Source of the DNA: DATLGB01 sp963726825
GTDB lineage: Bacteria > Actinomycetota > Thermoleophilia > Solirubrobacterales > Solirubrobacteraceae
Assembly: GCA_963726825.1 (NCBI GenBank)
Contig: CAVSDT010000002.1
Coordinates: 1,488,001-1,552,000 of the forward strand
DNA length: 64,000 nt
Reading direction: 5' to 3'
Shown here: piece after piece, positions 27,050 to 35,987 of the stretch
Numbering within the stretch: the stretch's first letter is position 1
Layout: each line of letters starts with the position of its first letter
Position numbers and translations under genes: made by a program
The notes under the pieces: model-generated
What the model was told of the DNA's origin: nothing
Database searches by the model: none
Seen by the model: only the letters and a program-made list of their open reading frames with translations

Positions 27050-28752
27050 AGCACGTCCTCCAGCGCCAGGATGCGGCGCAGGATGGCGACGCTCGAGGCG
27101 TACGTGGAGTCCATGCCGTAGTAGTCCATCCCCCGGGCCCCGAGCGTGCGCGCCTGGGTGTAAGGGGTGTCGGAGGCGTAGTGGACCATCCCGAAGTCCA
27201 CGGGGAGCTTGGAGAAGTTGACCGACTCGCCCGCCGGATGGCGCTCGGCCTCGGCGATCTCGTAGACGGCGTTGGCGAACGGGCCCGCCTCCATCTCCAC
27301 CACCGTGAACGCCTCGGCGTAGTAGAAGTCGAGGTAGGACCGGTTCTGCAGGAACGTCGACTTGACCGTCACCGACCGCTGGTTGTCCAGGCCCGAGCCG
27401 AAGATCAGGTACGGCTGGATGTCGGCCACCGTGAACGCGTTGTCGAGCCAGAACGTGTTGCCCGAATGCTCGTCGTGGACGACGCTCGAGATCATCACGT
27501 CGCCGACGTCGGCGTTGAGCGTCGCGGCCTTGCCGAGCACGTAGACGCCCTTCAGCGCGCTCTGGGAGATGCCGACCTCGCGCAGGATGTAGTAGGCGGC
27601 GAGGCCGAGCGGGTACTCGACGTTGACGATCCGGGCGTTGGAGGCGGCGAGCTTCTCGCGGTCCACGGCGCCGAGGCGGGGATCGAGGCCGTCGGGGTCG
27701 AGGCGGGCGAGGTCGATCACCTGCGCGGAGACCCGCAGCGCCGTCTTGGACGTGAGGTGGCGGACGCCCACGGCGTGCTCGGCCTGCCGCCGCGCCGCGC
27801 CCTGCGCCTCCTCGTTGGCCGTGAACCAGCCCCGGGCGCCGTAGTAGAGGAAGTTCGCCCACGACGAGCCGTGCGTGCGGCCGGCCTCGAAGCGGTCGAG
27901 CTCGTCCTTGAGCTCCGGCGGGCCGTCGACGCGGACCCAGTCGACGATCGCGGACTCGTGCGAGCGGGCGTAGCTCGTGAGCAGGTTGACGATCGAGTGG
28001 GTGTTGGAGGAGACGAAGTACGTCGGCTGGTCCTGGGCGCCGAGCTCGGTCTCCACCGGCTCCCACCAGCGGCGCGTCAGCCGGGCGTAGCCCACCTCGG
28101 ACCCGCCGAGCAGCTGCACCCGGAGGTTCATCCGCCGCTCGCGGACCTCGAGCAGGCGCGTGCTGGTGTCCCCGCCCCAGGCCTCGTCCAGGCGCTCCCA
28201 GTCCGCCGCGGTGCCGCCCAGCATCTCGGCGGCCTGCGCGGCCGACGCGGGGACGTCTGAGTGCGCGCGCAGCCGGGCGCGGATCTTGTTCCACTCGATC
28301 TGGTAGGCGACGAGCGTCGGGACGACGTCGTCGAGGTCGGAGGTCGAGGCCAGCAGCATCGCCAGGCGCCCCTCCCCCGCGTCGTACCAGTGGCGGCGCC
28401 GGGCGGGGGCCTCCAGCGGCGGCCACGCGTCGATCCCCGTCAGGCCCGCCCGCACGAACTGCTCGCGCTCCTGCCCCATCACGACCAGGCGGGCCCGGTG
28501 GATGACGTCCGGCAGGCGCCGGGTGGCGTAGATGAAGGCGCCCAGGTCGGGCTCCTCCGAGGCGGCCAGCCCGTGCATCGACGGGTTCATCGACCGGTGG
28601 GCGGACTCGAGCACCCGCAGCAGCGTCTCGCCCGAGGAGCGCAGCAGCGTCGTGTAGGTGCGGTGGTAGAGCTCGACCTCGTCGGAGGTCATGCCGGCGG
28701 CCTGGCGCATGGAGGCCCCCATCGGAGCGGTCGGCACGCGGAGCCCTGGCAT
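27046..28752 (-). CDS. Unknown protein with nucleoside-phosphorylase-like C-terminal half
   Basis: 568 residues, last gene of the nucleoside salvage block. The first 300 are largely helical (HRTYTTLLRSSGETLLRVLE; WYDAGEGRLAMLLAS; SSNTHSIVNLLTSYARSHES). From about 330 the pattern is that of the NP-I phosphorylase/nucleosidase fold: YVLGKAATLNADVGDVMISS near 395-414, and VVEMEAGPFANAVYEI near 484-499, which matches the EMEA segment that holds the ribose-binding Glu in that family. The known members closest in style are AMP nucleosidase and methylthioadenosine nucleosidase. It directly follows the nucleoside transporter permeases. A nucleosidase or phosphorylase role is inferred, not shown. Confidence 0.7.
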   Translation of the reverse strand: MPGLRVPTAPMGASMRQAAGMTSDEVELYHRTYTTLLRSSGETLLRVLESAHRSMNPSMHGLAASEEPDLGAFIYATRRLPDVIHRARLVVMGQEREQFVRAGLTGIDAWPPLEAPARRRHWYDAGEGRLAMLLASTSDLDDVVPTLVAYQIEWNKIRARLRAHSDVPASAAQAAEMLGGTAADWERLDEAWGGDTSTRLLEVRERRMNLRVQLLGGSEVGYARLTRRWWEPVETELGAQDQPTYFVSSNTHSIVNLLTSYARSHESAIVDWVRVDGPPELKDELDRFEAGRTHGSSWANFLYYGARGWFTANEEAQGAARRQAEHAVGVRHLTSKTALRVSAQVIDLARLDPDGLDPRLGAVDREKLAASNARIVNVEYPLGLAAYYILREVGISQSALKGVYVLGKAATLNADVGDVMISSVVHDEHSGNTFWLDNAFTVADIQPYLIFGSGLDNQRSVTVKSTFLQNRSYLDFYYAEAFTVVEMEAGPFANAVYEIAEAERHPAGESVNFSKLPVDFGMVHYASDTPYTQARTLGARGMDYYGMDSTYASSVAILRRILALEDVL

Positions 28753-28775
28753 CCCTCGAACCTACAACCCGCCGG

Positions 28776-29933
28776 TCAGCGCTCGTACGGGATGCCGTCG
28801 GCCGCCGGCGGTCGCGAGCGGCCGACGAGGCCGGCGACGGCGACCAGCGTCAGGACGTACGGCAGCGCCTGGAACAGCGTCGCGGCCGACGGCGACAGCG
28901 CCGGCAGGCGGAACGCGAGCGCCGTCGAGGCGCCGAACAGCAGCGCGGCGCCGAGCGCGCCGACGGGGTGCCAGCGGCCGAAGATCACCGCGGCGAGCGC
29001 GATGAAGCCCTTGCCGGCCGAGACGTTCTGGCTGAAGGAGTTCAGGAAGCCGATCGTCAGGGCCGCGCCGCCGAGGCCCGCGAGCATCCCGGAGGCCATC
29101 ACGGCCAGGTAGCGGGTGCGCACGACGGAGATGCCCGCCGTGTCGGCGGCCAGCGGGTTCTCCCCGACCGCCCGGTGGCGCAGGCCGGCCGGGGTGCGGA
29201 ACAGGTAGAGCGTCGTCACCGCGACGAGGATCAGCGACACCCACACGAGCAGGTCGAGCTGCTTGAACGCGTCGCCGAAGAACGGGATCGCCCCGATCGG
29301 GAGCGTCACGTCGGGGACCTGCGCGAGGTCGCTCGGCGTGCCCTGGTCGCCGTAGATGCGCACGAACAGGTACCCCGTGCCACCGAGCGCGAGGAAGTTG
29401 ATCGCCGTGCCCGACACGATCTGGTCGGCCTTCAGGGAGACCGCGAAGACCGCATGGAGCAGGCCCACGAGCCCGCCGGCGACCAGTGCCGCGACGACGC
29501 CCGCGACCCAGCCGTTGCCGATGTCGGCGCCCCAGGCGGCGAAGAACGCGCCGACGAGCAGCATCCCCTCCAGGCCGATGTTGACGACGCCCGCGCGCTC
29601 GGAGACGACGCCGCCGAGCGCCGTGAGGATCAGCGGCGCGGCGTAGCGCAGCATCGCCGCGGCGATCGAGGACCAGACGAAGACGCGGGCGAGCTTGCCC
29701 TCGTCGGCGCCGGAGAAGACGATCGCCAGCACGATCGCGACGACGGCGAAGCCGATCGCGGTCCAGCCGAAGCGCGTCTCGCCCAGGGTGAGCGCCCGCA
29801 CGGCGAGCGCGGCGGCCGCGACGCCGACGATCACGGACGGCACCGGCGTGGAGAGGCCGATCGGCGGCAGCACGACGTAGACGGCCAGCGCGGCGAGCGC
29901 CAGCGACAGGAGGGTCAGGCGGCGGGGGGTCAT
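28776..29933 (-). CDS. ABC transporter permease, nucleoside type (second permease)
   Basis: 385 residues, about ten membrane segments. The segment ALGGVVSERAGVVNIGLEGM is the typical signature of the second permease in the BmpA-NupOPQ/ YufOPQ nucleoside importer family; GRWHPVGALGAALLFG is the usual late motif. It starts at ATG 29933, overlapping the end of the first permease by four bases. It forms the translocation channel with that protein in the inner membrane. Which nucleosides are carried is not determined. Confidence 0.9.
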   Translation of the reverse strand: MTPRRLTLLSLALAALAVYVVLPPIGLSTPVPSVIVGVAAAALAVRALTLGETRFGWTAIGFAVVAIVLAIVFSGADEGKLARVFVWSSIAAAMLRYAAPLILTALGGVVSERAGVVNIGLEGMLLVGAFFAAWGADIGNGWVAGVVAALVAGGLVGLLHAVFAVSLKADQIVSGTAINFLALGGTGYLFVRIYGDQGTPSDLAQVPDVTLPIGAIPFFGDAFKQLDLLVWVSLILVAVTTLYLFRTPAGLRHRAVGENPLAADTAGISVVRTRYLAVMASGMLAGLGGAALTIGFLNSFSQNVSAGKGFIALAAVIFGRWHPVGALGAALLFGASTALAFRLPALSPSAATLFQALPYVLTLVAVAGLVGRSRPPAADGIPYER

Positions 29934-31123
29934 GTCCGGCCTCCCCCGGCCATGCGCACGCGCAGGCCGAGCAGCTTCGTCGCGATCACGGGCGCCGACA
30001 CCAGCAGGACGATCAGGCCCTGGATGATCAGCGTCAGGTTGGAGGCCAGGTCGGGCGAGAACACGCTCGGATCGAGGTTGCGGTCCGACGTGCCGTTGAC
30101 GAGCGCGCCGAACAGCAGCGCGGCGACGAGCGTCCCCGCGGCCGTGTTGCGCCCGAGGAGGGCGACCGCGATCCCCAGGAACCCGATCTGTGAGATCTGG
30201 ATGTCGTTGGTGGCGACGCGGTACTGCCAGCCGAGCACGTCCATCGCCCCGGCGAGGCCCGCCAGCAGGCCGCAGATCGCCATCGCCTTGACCTGCTGGC
30301 GACCGGCCGAGATGCCGCCGTACTCCGCGGCGTCGGGGCTGAAGCCGACGGCCTTGACCTCGAAGCCGAGCACGGAGCGGTTCAGCAGCACCCACACGAC
30401 GAGCGCCGCGCCGATGGCGATGAAGAGGCCGACGTGCGCGGCCTGGAGCTCGGGGATCCCCCAGAAGGTGGGCAGGCGCGCGGCCTTCGCGATCTCCGCC
30501 GACACGGGGACGGACGGCTGCTCCGGGTCCTGCAGCGGCCCGCCGAGGCCGAACAGGAACGACCCGATCGCGATCGCGATGTAGTTGAGCATGATCGTCG
30601 AGATCACCTCGTTGGCCCCCGTCGTCGCGCGCAGGAAGCCCGCGATGCCGGCCCACACGGCGCCGGCGGCCATCGCGCCGAGGATCGCGACGACGACGTG
30701 CGCGAACCCCGGGAGGCCGTCGAGGCGCGTGCCGAGGAAGACCGCGGCGATCGCGCCCATCGTGTACTGGCCCTGGCCGCCGATGTTGAACAGGCCCGCG
30801 CGGAAGGCGAACGCGACCGCGAGGCCGACGAGGATCAGCGGCGTCGTGAGCACGAGCGTCTGCTGCAGGTTCGCCGCGGCGGTGATGCGGTCGTCGGAGG
30901 AGATCCACGGGAACAGCCAGTTGAAGCCCGTCCCGTTGAAGATCGCCTGGTAGGTCGAGAACGGGTTCTTGCCGGAGGCGAGGACGACGAGCCCACCGGC
31001 GAAGAACGCCAGCAGCGCGGTGATGACCGGCGCGAGGATGCCCCCGCCGCGCATGAAGCCGCCGAGGCGCGAGGCGACCGTCGAGCTGCCGCCCTCGGGG
31101 GCGTCAGGGGCGGGCGCGCTCAC
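29930..31123 (-). CDS. ABC transporter permease, nucleoside type (first permease)
   Basis: 397 residues from GTG 31123 with many membrane segments. FRAGLFNIGGQGQYTMGAIA is the family signature, and NRNLD-like and TGANEVISTIMLNYIA blocks are also typical. It overlaps the ATPase gene upstream (GTGA) and the second permease downstream (ATGA), so the three are translated together. Partner of 28776-29933, with the ATPase at 31120-32649. Confidence 0.9.
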   Translation of the reverse strand: MSAPAPDAPEGGSSTVASRLGGFMRGGGILAPVITALLAFFAGGLVVLASGKNPFSTYQAIFNGTGFNWLFPWISSDDRITAAANLQQTLVLTTPLILVGLAVAFAFRAGLFNIGGQGQYTMGAIAAVFLGTRLDGLPGFAHVVVAILGAMAAGAVWAGIAGFLRATTGANEVISTIMLNYIAIAIGSFLFGLGGPLQDPEQPSVPVSAEIAKAARLPTFWGIPELQAAHVGLFIAIGAALVVWVLLNRSVLGFEVKAVGFSPDAAEYGGISAGRQQVKAMAICGLLAGLAGAMDVLGWQYRVATNDIQISQIGFLGIAVALLGRNTAAGTLVAALLFGALVNGTSDRNLDPSVFSPDLASNLTLIIQGLIVLLVSAPVIATKLLGLRVRMAGGGRT

Positions 31124-32649
31124 GGGGCGTCGTCCTGGCGATGCCCGCCGCCCGTCATCGCGAGGCCGAGCTCCTCGTCGGTGGCGTCGGGGCCGAACTC
31201 GCCGACGATCCGGCCGTCGGAGATCACGAGCAGGCGATCGGAGACGTTGCGCAGCTCCTCGAGCTCGAGCGAGACGAGCAGGACGCCGCGGCCCTTGTCG
31301 CGCTGCTCGAGCAGCCGGCGATGGACGAACTCGATCGCCCCGACGTCCAGGCCGCGGGTCGGCTGCGCCGCGATCAGCACCTGGGGGTCCTGCTCGAGCT
31401 CGCGGGCGATCACGACCTTCTGCTGGTTGCCGCCCGAGAGCGACGAGGCGAGCGTGCCCGTCTCGCCGCCGCGGACGTCGTAGTCCTTCAGCCGCGGCGC
31501 GGCGAGCGCGCGCATCCGCTTCGGCGACAGCCAGCCCATGCGGGCCAGCGGCGGCTTGCGGTACTCGCGCATCGCGAGGTTCTCCGACAGGTCGAAGTCG
31601 AGCACGAGGCCGCGGCGGTGGCGGTCCTCGGGGATGTGGCCGACGCCCGCGGCCAGCGAGTCGTTGACGCCCTTGCCGGCGATGTCGGCGCCCGCGACGC
31701 GGACGGTGCCCGCCGTCGGCGAGCGCAGGCCGGTGATGCACTCCACGAGCTCGGACTGGCCGTTGCCGTCGACGCCGGCGATCCCCACGACCTCCCCCGC
31801 GCGGACGGTGAGCGACAGGCCGTCGACGGCGGGAAGCCCGCGATCGTCGGCGACGTGGAGGTCCTCGATCTCCAGCAGCGGCTCGGCGGGCGTCGACGCG
31901 TGCTTGTCGAGGCGGAAGAGCACCTCGCGGCCGACCATCAGGCGCGCGAGCTCGGGCTCGGTGGCCCCGGCGGCGTCGAGCGTCGCGACCTTCCTGCCGC
32001 GCTGCAGCACGGTGATGCGATCGGCGACGTCGAGCACCTCCCCCAGCTTGTGGGAGATGAACACGATCGCGGTGCCGCGCTCCTTGAGGCTGCGCAGGAC
32101 GGCGAAGAGCTCCGCCGACTCCTGGGCGGTCAGGACGGCGGTCGGCTCGTCGAGCACGAGCACGTCGGCGCCGCGGTAGAGCGCGCGCAGGATCTCCACG
32201 CGCTGCTGCGCGCCGACCGTGATGTCCTCGACCTTCGCGTCGGGGTCGACCGCCAGCCCGTACTTCGACGAGAGCTCCAGCACCCGGGCGCGGGCGGCGG
32301 AGCGGTCCAGCAGCGGGCCGCTCTTGGGCTCGGCGGCGAGGACGATGTTCTCGGCCACCGTCATCACCGGGATCAGCATGAAGTGCTGGTGGACCATCCC
32401 GATCCCGCGGTGGATGGCCTCCGAGGGCGAGCCGATCCTGACCGGCTCGCCCTTGAGGAGCATCTCGCCCTCATCGGGCTGGTGCAGCCCGTAGAGGACG
32501 TTCATGAGGGTGGACTTGCCGGCCCCGTTCTCGCCGAGGAGCGCGTGGACCTCGCCTGCTCGCAGGTCGAGGTCCACGCGGTCGTTGGCGACGAGCGACC
32601 CGAAGCGCTTCGTCACGCCCCGCAGCTCGAGGGCCGGCACGTCCGTCAT
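31120..32649 (-). CDS. ABC transporter ATPase, nucleoside/sugar type with two ABC domains
   Basis: 509 residues and two fused nucleotide-binding domains. The first has GENGAGKST, a VGAQQRVEILRAL signature region and LDEPTAVLT; the second has DGNGQSELVE in place of Walker A and LSGGNQQKVVIAREL. A degenerate second site is normal in this family. It energises the BmpA-type importer. ATG at 32649. It follows the lipoprotein gene by 26 bases and overlaps the permease by four. Confidence 0.93.
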   Translation of the reverse strand: MTDVPALELRGVTKRFGSLVANDRVDLDLRAGEVHALLGENGAGKSTLMNVLYGLHQPDEGEMLLKGEPVRIGSPSEAIHRGIGMVHQHFMLIPVMTVAENIVLAAEPKSGPLLDRSAARARVLELSSKYGLAVDPDAKVEDITVGAQQRVEILRALYRGADVLVLDEPTAVLTAQESAELFAVLRSLKERGTAIVFISHKLGEVLDVADRITVLQRGRKVATLDAAGATEPELARLMVGREVLFRLDKHASTPAEPLLEIEDLHVADDRGLPAVDGLSLTVRAGEVVGIAGVDGNGQSELVECITGLRSPTAGTVRVAGADIAGKGVNDSLAAGVGHIPEDRHRRGLVLDFDLSENLAMREYRKPPLARMGWLSPKRMRALAAPRLKDYDVRGGETGTLASSLSGGNQQKVVIARELEQDPQVLIAAQPTRGLDVGAIEFVHRRLLEQRDKGRGVLLVSLELEELRNVSDRLLVISDGRIVGEFGPDATDEELGLAMTGGGHRQDDAP

Positions 32650-32675
32650 GGCTGGCGTTCCCGCCGACCTCGGGG

Positions 32676-33734
32676 CTAGTTGCCGCCGACCTCCGTCGGG
32701 ATGTCGGCGATCTTGCCGTCGATGATGTCCTGCTTGGCCGTGTCGACCTGGTCGGTGTACTTCGCGCCGTCGGAATCGGTCTTGCCGATGCCGACGCCGT
32801 CGGACTTGAGGTCGAAGACCGTGTCCTTGCCGACCGGCTGGTCGCCGGACTGGGCGGCCTTGACCGTCTGCACGACCGCCGCGTCGATCCGCTTCAGGGC
32901 CGAGGTCAGCACGTAGTCGCCGAGGTAGGCCTGATCGGCGTCGACGCCGATGCCCTTCTGGCCCTTCTCCTTGGCCGCGTCGAGGGCGCCGAGGCCGCAC
33001 TGGCCCGCCACCTGGAAGACGACCTGGGAGCCCTGGGCGATCTGGTCGAGGGCGATCTCCTTGCACTTCGCCTGGTCGACGAAGTCCTGGGAGTAGCCGT
33101 TGAGCGTCTCGATGCCGGGGTTGGCCTTCTTCGCCCCGGCCTGGTAGCCGGCGATGTAGCCGTCGACCGGCGGGATCTTCTGCCCGCCGACGGAGGAGAT
33201 GACCTGCTTGCCGCCCTTGTCCTTGACGTAGAGGCCGGCCAGTGTCCCGGCGAGGTAGCCCGCCTGGTTCTCGGCGAACAGGAGGCCCTCCACGTTCTTG
33301 GGCTTCGTCTTCATCGCCGCCTGCGAGGAGTCGATGATCGCGAACTTCGTCTTGGGGAACTGCCCCGCGACCTTCTCGGTGGCCTCGGCCATGAGGAAGC
33401 CGACGGCGAAGACCACGTCGTAGTTCTGGCGGGCCAGCGTGGAGAGGTTCGGGACGTAGTCCGCGTTGGACTTCGAGGTGATGACGCGAACGTCGACGCC
33501 GAGCGAGGACTTGGCCTCCTTGAGGCCCTTGTAGGCCGAGGCGTTGAACGAGCGGTCGTTGAGACCACCGATGTCGGTGACCATGGCGACCTTCAGCTTC
33601 TTCTCGCCTGATGACGAGGACGACGAGCTCGAGCTGCTGCTCGACGAGTCGTCGGAGCCGCAAGCGGCGACGACGAGCGCGAGAGCCGACAGGACGAGGA
33701 TCGCGAGCCCTCGGAGGGAGGTCCGGTGCTGCAC
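32676..33734 (-). CDS. BMP/Med family nucleoside-binding lipoprotein
   Basis: 352 residues from GTG 33734. A signal peptide ends in a lipobox LVVAAC (Cys at about 25), followed by a run of 13 serines as a linker and the periplasmic-binding-type domain: VAMVTDIGGLNDRSFN, AYKGLKEA, NAGYLAGTLAG-like NQAGYLAGTLAG and GVGIGKTDSDG. The family (BmpA, PnrA, TmpC) binds purine and other nucleosides outside the cell. An AAGGAG Shine-Dalgarno sits nine bases before the start. Transporter genes follow directly. Confidence 0.92.
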   Translation of the reverse strand: MQHRTSLRGLAILVLSALALVVAACGSDDSSSSSSSSSSSSSGEKKLKVAMVTDIGGLNDRSFNASAYKGLKEAKSSLGVDVRVITSKSNADYVPNLSTLARQNYDVVFAVGFLMAEATEKVAGQFPKTKFAIIDSSQAAMKTKPKNVEGLLFAENQAGYLAGTLAGLYVKDKGGKQVISSVGGQKIPPVDGYIAGYQAGAKKANPGIETLNGYSQDFVDQAKCKEIALDQIAQGSQVVFQVAGQCGLGALDAAKEKGQKGIGVDADQAYLGDYVLTSALKRIDAAVVQTVKAAQSGDQPVGKDTVFDLKSDGVGIGKTDSDGAKYTDQVDTAKQDIIDGKIADIPTEVGGN

Positions 33735-33743
33735 GGTGTGAGT

Positions 33744-33749
33744 CTCCTT
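33744..33749 (-). promoter_or_regulatory. Strong Shine-Dalgarno for the lipoprotein gene
   Basis: AAGGAG on the minus strand, nine bases before GTG 33734. It decides the start of the lipoprotein and stands out because most genes here have no such site. Confidence 0.6.
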
Positions 33750-33778
33750 TTGACTGGACCCGGTATGGGTTCGGCGTG

Positions 33779-33808
33779 AACCTACCTGCCGTACCGGCTG
33801 AATGGGAA
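33779..33808 (-). promoter_or_regulatory. Candidate internal promoter before the nucleoside transporter genes
   Basis: Minus-strand TTCCCA (33808-33803) and TAGGTT (33784-33779) are separated by 18 bases, with about 45 bases to the lipoprotein GTG. Nested inverted repeats follow (GGTTC/GAACC and CCGGTA/TACCGG) and could be an operator. A promoter here would let the importer be expressed apart from the upstream salvage genes. Confidence 0.4.
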
Positions 33809-33820
33809 GCTCAGCTTCCC
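33804..33820. terminator. Hairpin across the add stop codon
   Basis: GGGAAGC and GCTTCCC form a perfect 7-bp stem with a three-base loop that is the TGA stop of add. No T-run follows on the minus strand, so classic intrinsic termination is doubtful. It may instead partially terminate or protect the upstream message. Confidence 0.35.
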
Positions 33821-34776
33821 GCTAGGAGCGAGCTCTTGAGCTCGTCTTCAGCGAAGGATGCCTCCAGCGCCGTCCGGGTGATGACCGCGAGCTCCTCCTC
33901 GCTGAACCCGAACCGCTTGCGCGCGACGGCGTACTCGCCCCCGATGGTCGCGCCCCACCAGGGCGGATCGTCGGATCCGAGGGTCACCCGGACCCCCGCG
34001 TCGAAGAGGGCCCGCAGGGGGTGCGACGCCCAGTCGCCGAAGACCCCGAGCACGAGGTTCGAGGTCGGACACACCTCCAGGACCGTCCCGCGCTCGGCGA
34101 GCTCGGCGACGAGCGAGGGGTCCTCGATCGCGCGCACGCCGTGGCCGATCCGGGTGACCCCCGGCAGTGCCAGGGCCGCGCGGACGGACTCCGGCCCGCC
34201 CCACTCCCCGGCGTGCGCGGTGCAGCCGAGGCCGCCCTCGGAGGCGATGGCGAACGCGCGGTCGAACGGCTCGGGCGGGTATCCGGCCTCGTCCCCGGCG
34301 ATGCCGAACCCGACGACGTAGGGATGCGGGTTGGCGAGGGTGCGCTCGGCGACCTTCTCGGCCGCCTCGACGCCGAAGTTGCGCACGCAGGTCATGATCA
34401 CCCGAGCCTCGATGCCCGTGTCGTTGCGCGCGTCGTCGATGCCGCGGGCGAGCGCGAAGACGTGCTCGGCGTCGCTGAGCCCCGCGAGGGCCGCGTGGTC
34501 CGGGGACGCGGTCAGCTCGACGTAGACGGCGCCCTCGTCGTGGCAGCGCAGCAGGTACTCGTGGACGATCTCGCGGTAGTCCTCGGCCGTCTTGAGCAGC
34601 CCGACGGTCTCGTCGAAGAGCTCGAGGAAGTGCAGGAAGTCCCTCCACGCGTACCTGTCCCCATCCCCGATGATCCCCGGCGGGACGTCGAGCTTGTTGC
34701 GGCGGGCGATCCGCCGCATCAGCGCCGGGGTCGCCGTCGCCTCGAGGTGGACGTGGAGCTCAGCCTTGGCAGTCAT
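33811..34776 (-). CDS. add: Adenosine deaminase family protein
   Basis: 321 residues. Metal-site residues are visible: HVHLE at 8-12, the HAGEWGGPE block, IGHGVRA and SDDPPWW near the end, plus CPTSNL. The enzyme converts adenosine or deoxyadenosine to inosine derivatives, feeding PNP in the same cluster. The first motif is HxHLE followed by Ala, where many members have HxHLDG, so specificity may differ. ATG 34776 overlaps the end of the preceding phosphorylase gene by 17 bases. Cytoplasmic. Confidence 0.88.
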   Translation of the reverse strand: MTAKAELHVHLEATATPALMRRIARRNKLDVPPGIIGDGDRYAWRDFLHFLELFDETVGLLKTAEDYREIVHEYLLRCHDEGAVYVELTASPDHAALAGLSDAEHVFALARGIDDARNDTGIEARVIMTCVRNFGVEAAEKVAERTLANPHPYVVGFGIAGDEAGYPPEPFDRAFAIASEGGLGCTAHAGEWGGPESVRAALALPGVTRIGHGVRAIEDPSLVAELAERGTVLEVCPTSNLVLGVFGDWASHPLRALFDAGVRVTLGSDDPPWWGATIGGEYAVARKRFGFSEEELAVITRTALEASFAEDELKSSLLAGS

Positions 34777-35987
34777 ACGCGGTCCTGATCCGGTCTGCGG
34801 CGCGGTGGGCGCTCGCGTCGTCGCGGGCGTGGATGGTGCACAGCCGGCCGGCGTCCTCGCCGAGGCCGGCGACGTCGGTGAGGCCGACGGCATGGTCGAC
34901 CGGCGCGTCCTCGCGCACCCGGCCGCCACCGAGCTCGACCACGGCGAGGCCGACGGCGCGGACGTCGATGGCCGAGACGGTCCCCGCGCCCGACACCTCG
35001 ACCTGGATCGGGGCGCGCGGGAGGTGCTTGTCCGGGTGCTCGACGAGGTCGGCGGGGCCGCCCAGGGCGTCGACCATGCGCTGGAAGCGCTCCGCCGCGG
35101 CGCCGCTCGCCAGCGCCGCCTCGGGGTCCGCGTCGATGCCCCCGAGCTCCAGCAGCGCGCGGGTGAGGTCCAACGTCACCCGGCGCAGGCGCGGCTCGAC
35201 GGGGTCCCCGCGCAGGAACTCGATCGACTCGAGCACCTCCACGGCGTTGCCGGCGCTGCGCCCGAGCACCTGGTCCATGTCGGTGAGCAGCGCGCGGCAG
35301 CGCAGGCCCGCCCCGGCGGCGACGGCTTCCAGCGAGTCCGCCAGCTCGCGCTCGCGTCCGGGGAGGAAGGCGCCCGAGCCCGTCTTGACGTCGACGACGA
35401 GCCCGTCGAGCCCCGCGGCCAGCTTCTTGGACAGGATGGAGGCGGTGATGAGCGGGATCGACTCGACGGTGGCGGTCGCGTCGCGCAGGGCGTAGAGCCG
35501 CCTGTCGGCCGGGGCGATCTCACCCGTCTGACCGATCACCGCGCAGCCGGCGGCATCGATCGCGGCGCGCAGCGTGGCCTCGTCGGGCTGGGAGACGTAG
35601 CCCGGGATGGCGTCGAGCTTGTCCAGGGTCCCGCCCGTGTGGCCGAGGCCGCGGCCGGAGATCATCGGGACGGCCGCGCCGCAGGCCGCCACGAGCGGGG
35701 CGAGGACGAGGCTGACCTTGTCCCCCACGCCGCCCGTGGAGTGCTTGTCGAGGACGGGCACGTCGAGGTCCCAGGCCAGCACCGACCCTGAATCGCGCAT
35801 CGCCACGGTGAGGTCGGCGGTCTGCGCGGGCGTCGAGCCCTTGTTGGAAGGCGGCCATCGCCCAGGCGGCCACCTGCGCGTCGGAGAGCTCGCCGCCGGT
35901 GATGCCGGCCACGAGCTCGCCGATCTCGCCCGTGGACAGCTCGCCGCCGTCGCGGGTGCGGCGGATCAGCTCCTGCGGGAGCGTCAC
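34760..35987 (-). CDS. Pyrimidine nucleoside (thymidine) phosphorylase, frameshifted near the N-terminus
   Basis: From GTG 35987 the frame reads PQELIRRTRDGGELSTGEIG and ends sensibly at AWAMAAF, then turns to Arg-rich noise. Another frame resumes at NKGSTPAQTADLTVAMRDSG and continues through DKHSTGGVGDKVSLVLAP, GRGLGHTGGTLDKLDA and VDVKTGSGAF, the standard signature blocks of thymidine/pyrimidine phosphorylases, to a TGA at 34760. The join is at about 35842, where TTC is followed by CAACAAG; one extra base (or two missing) explains it. Intact, the enzyme would cleave thymidine, deoxyuridine or uridine to base and (deoxy)ribose-1-phosphate. GTGA overlap with deoC. Confidence 0.85.
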
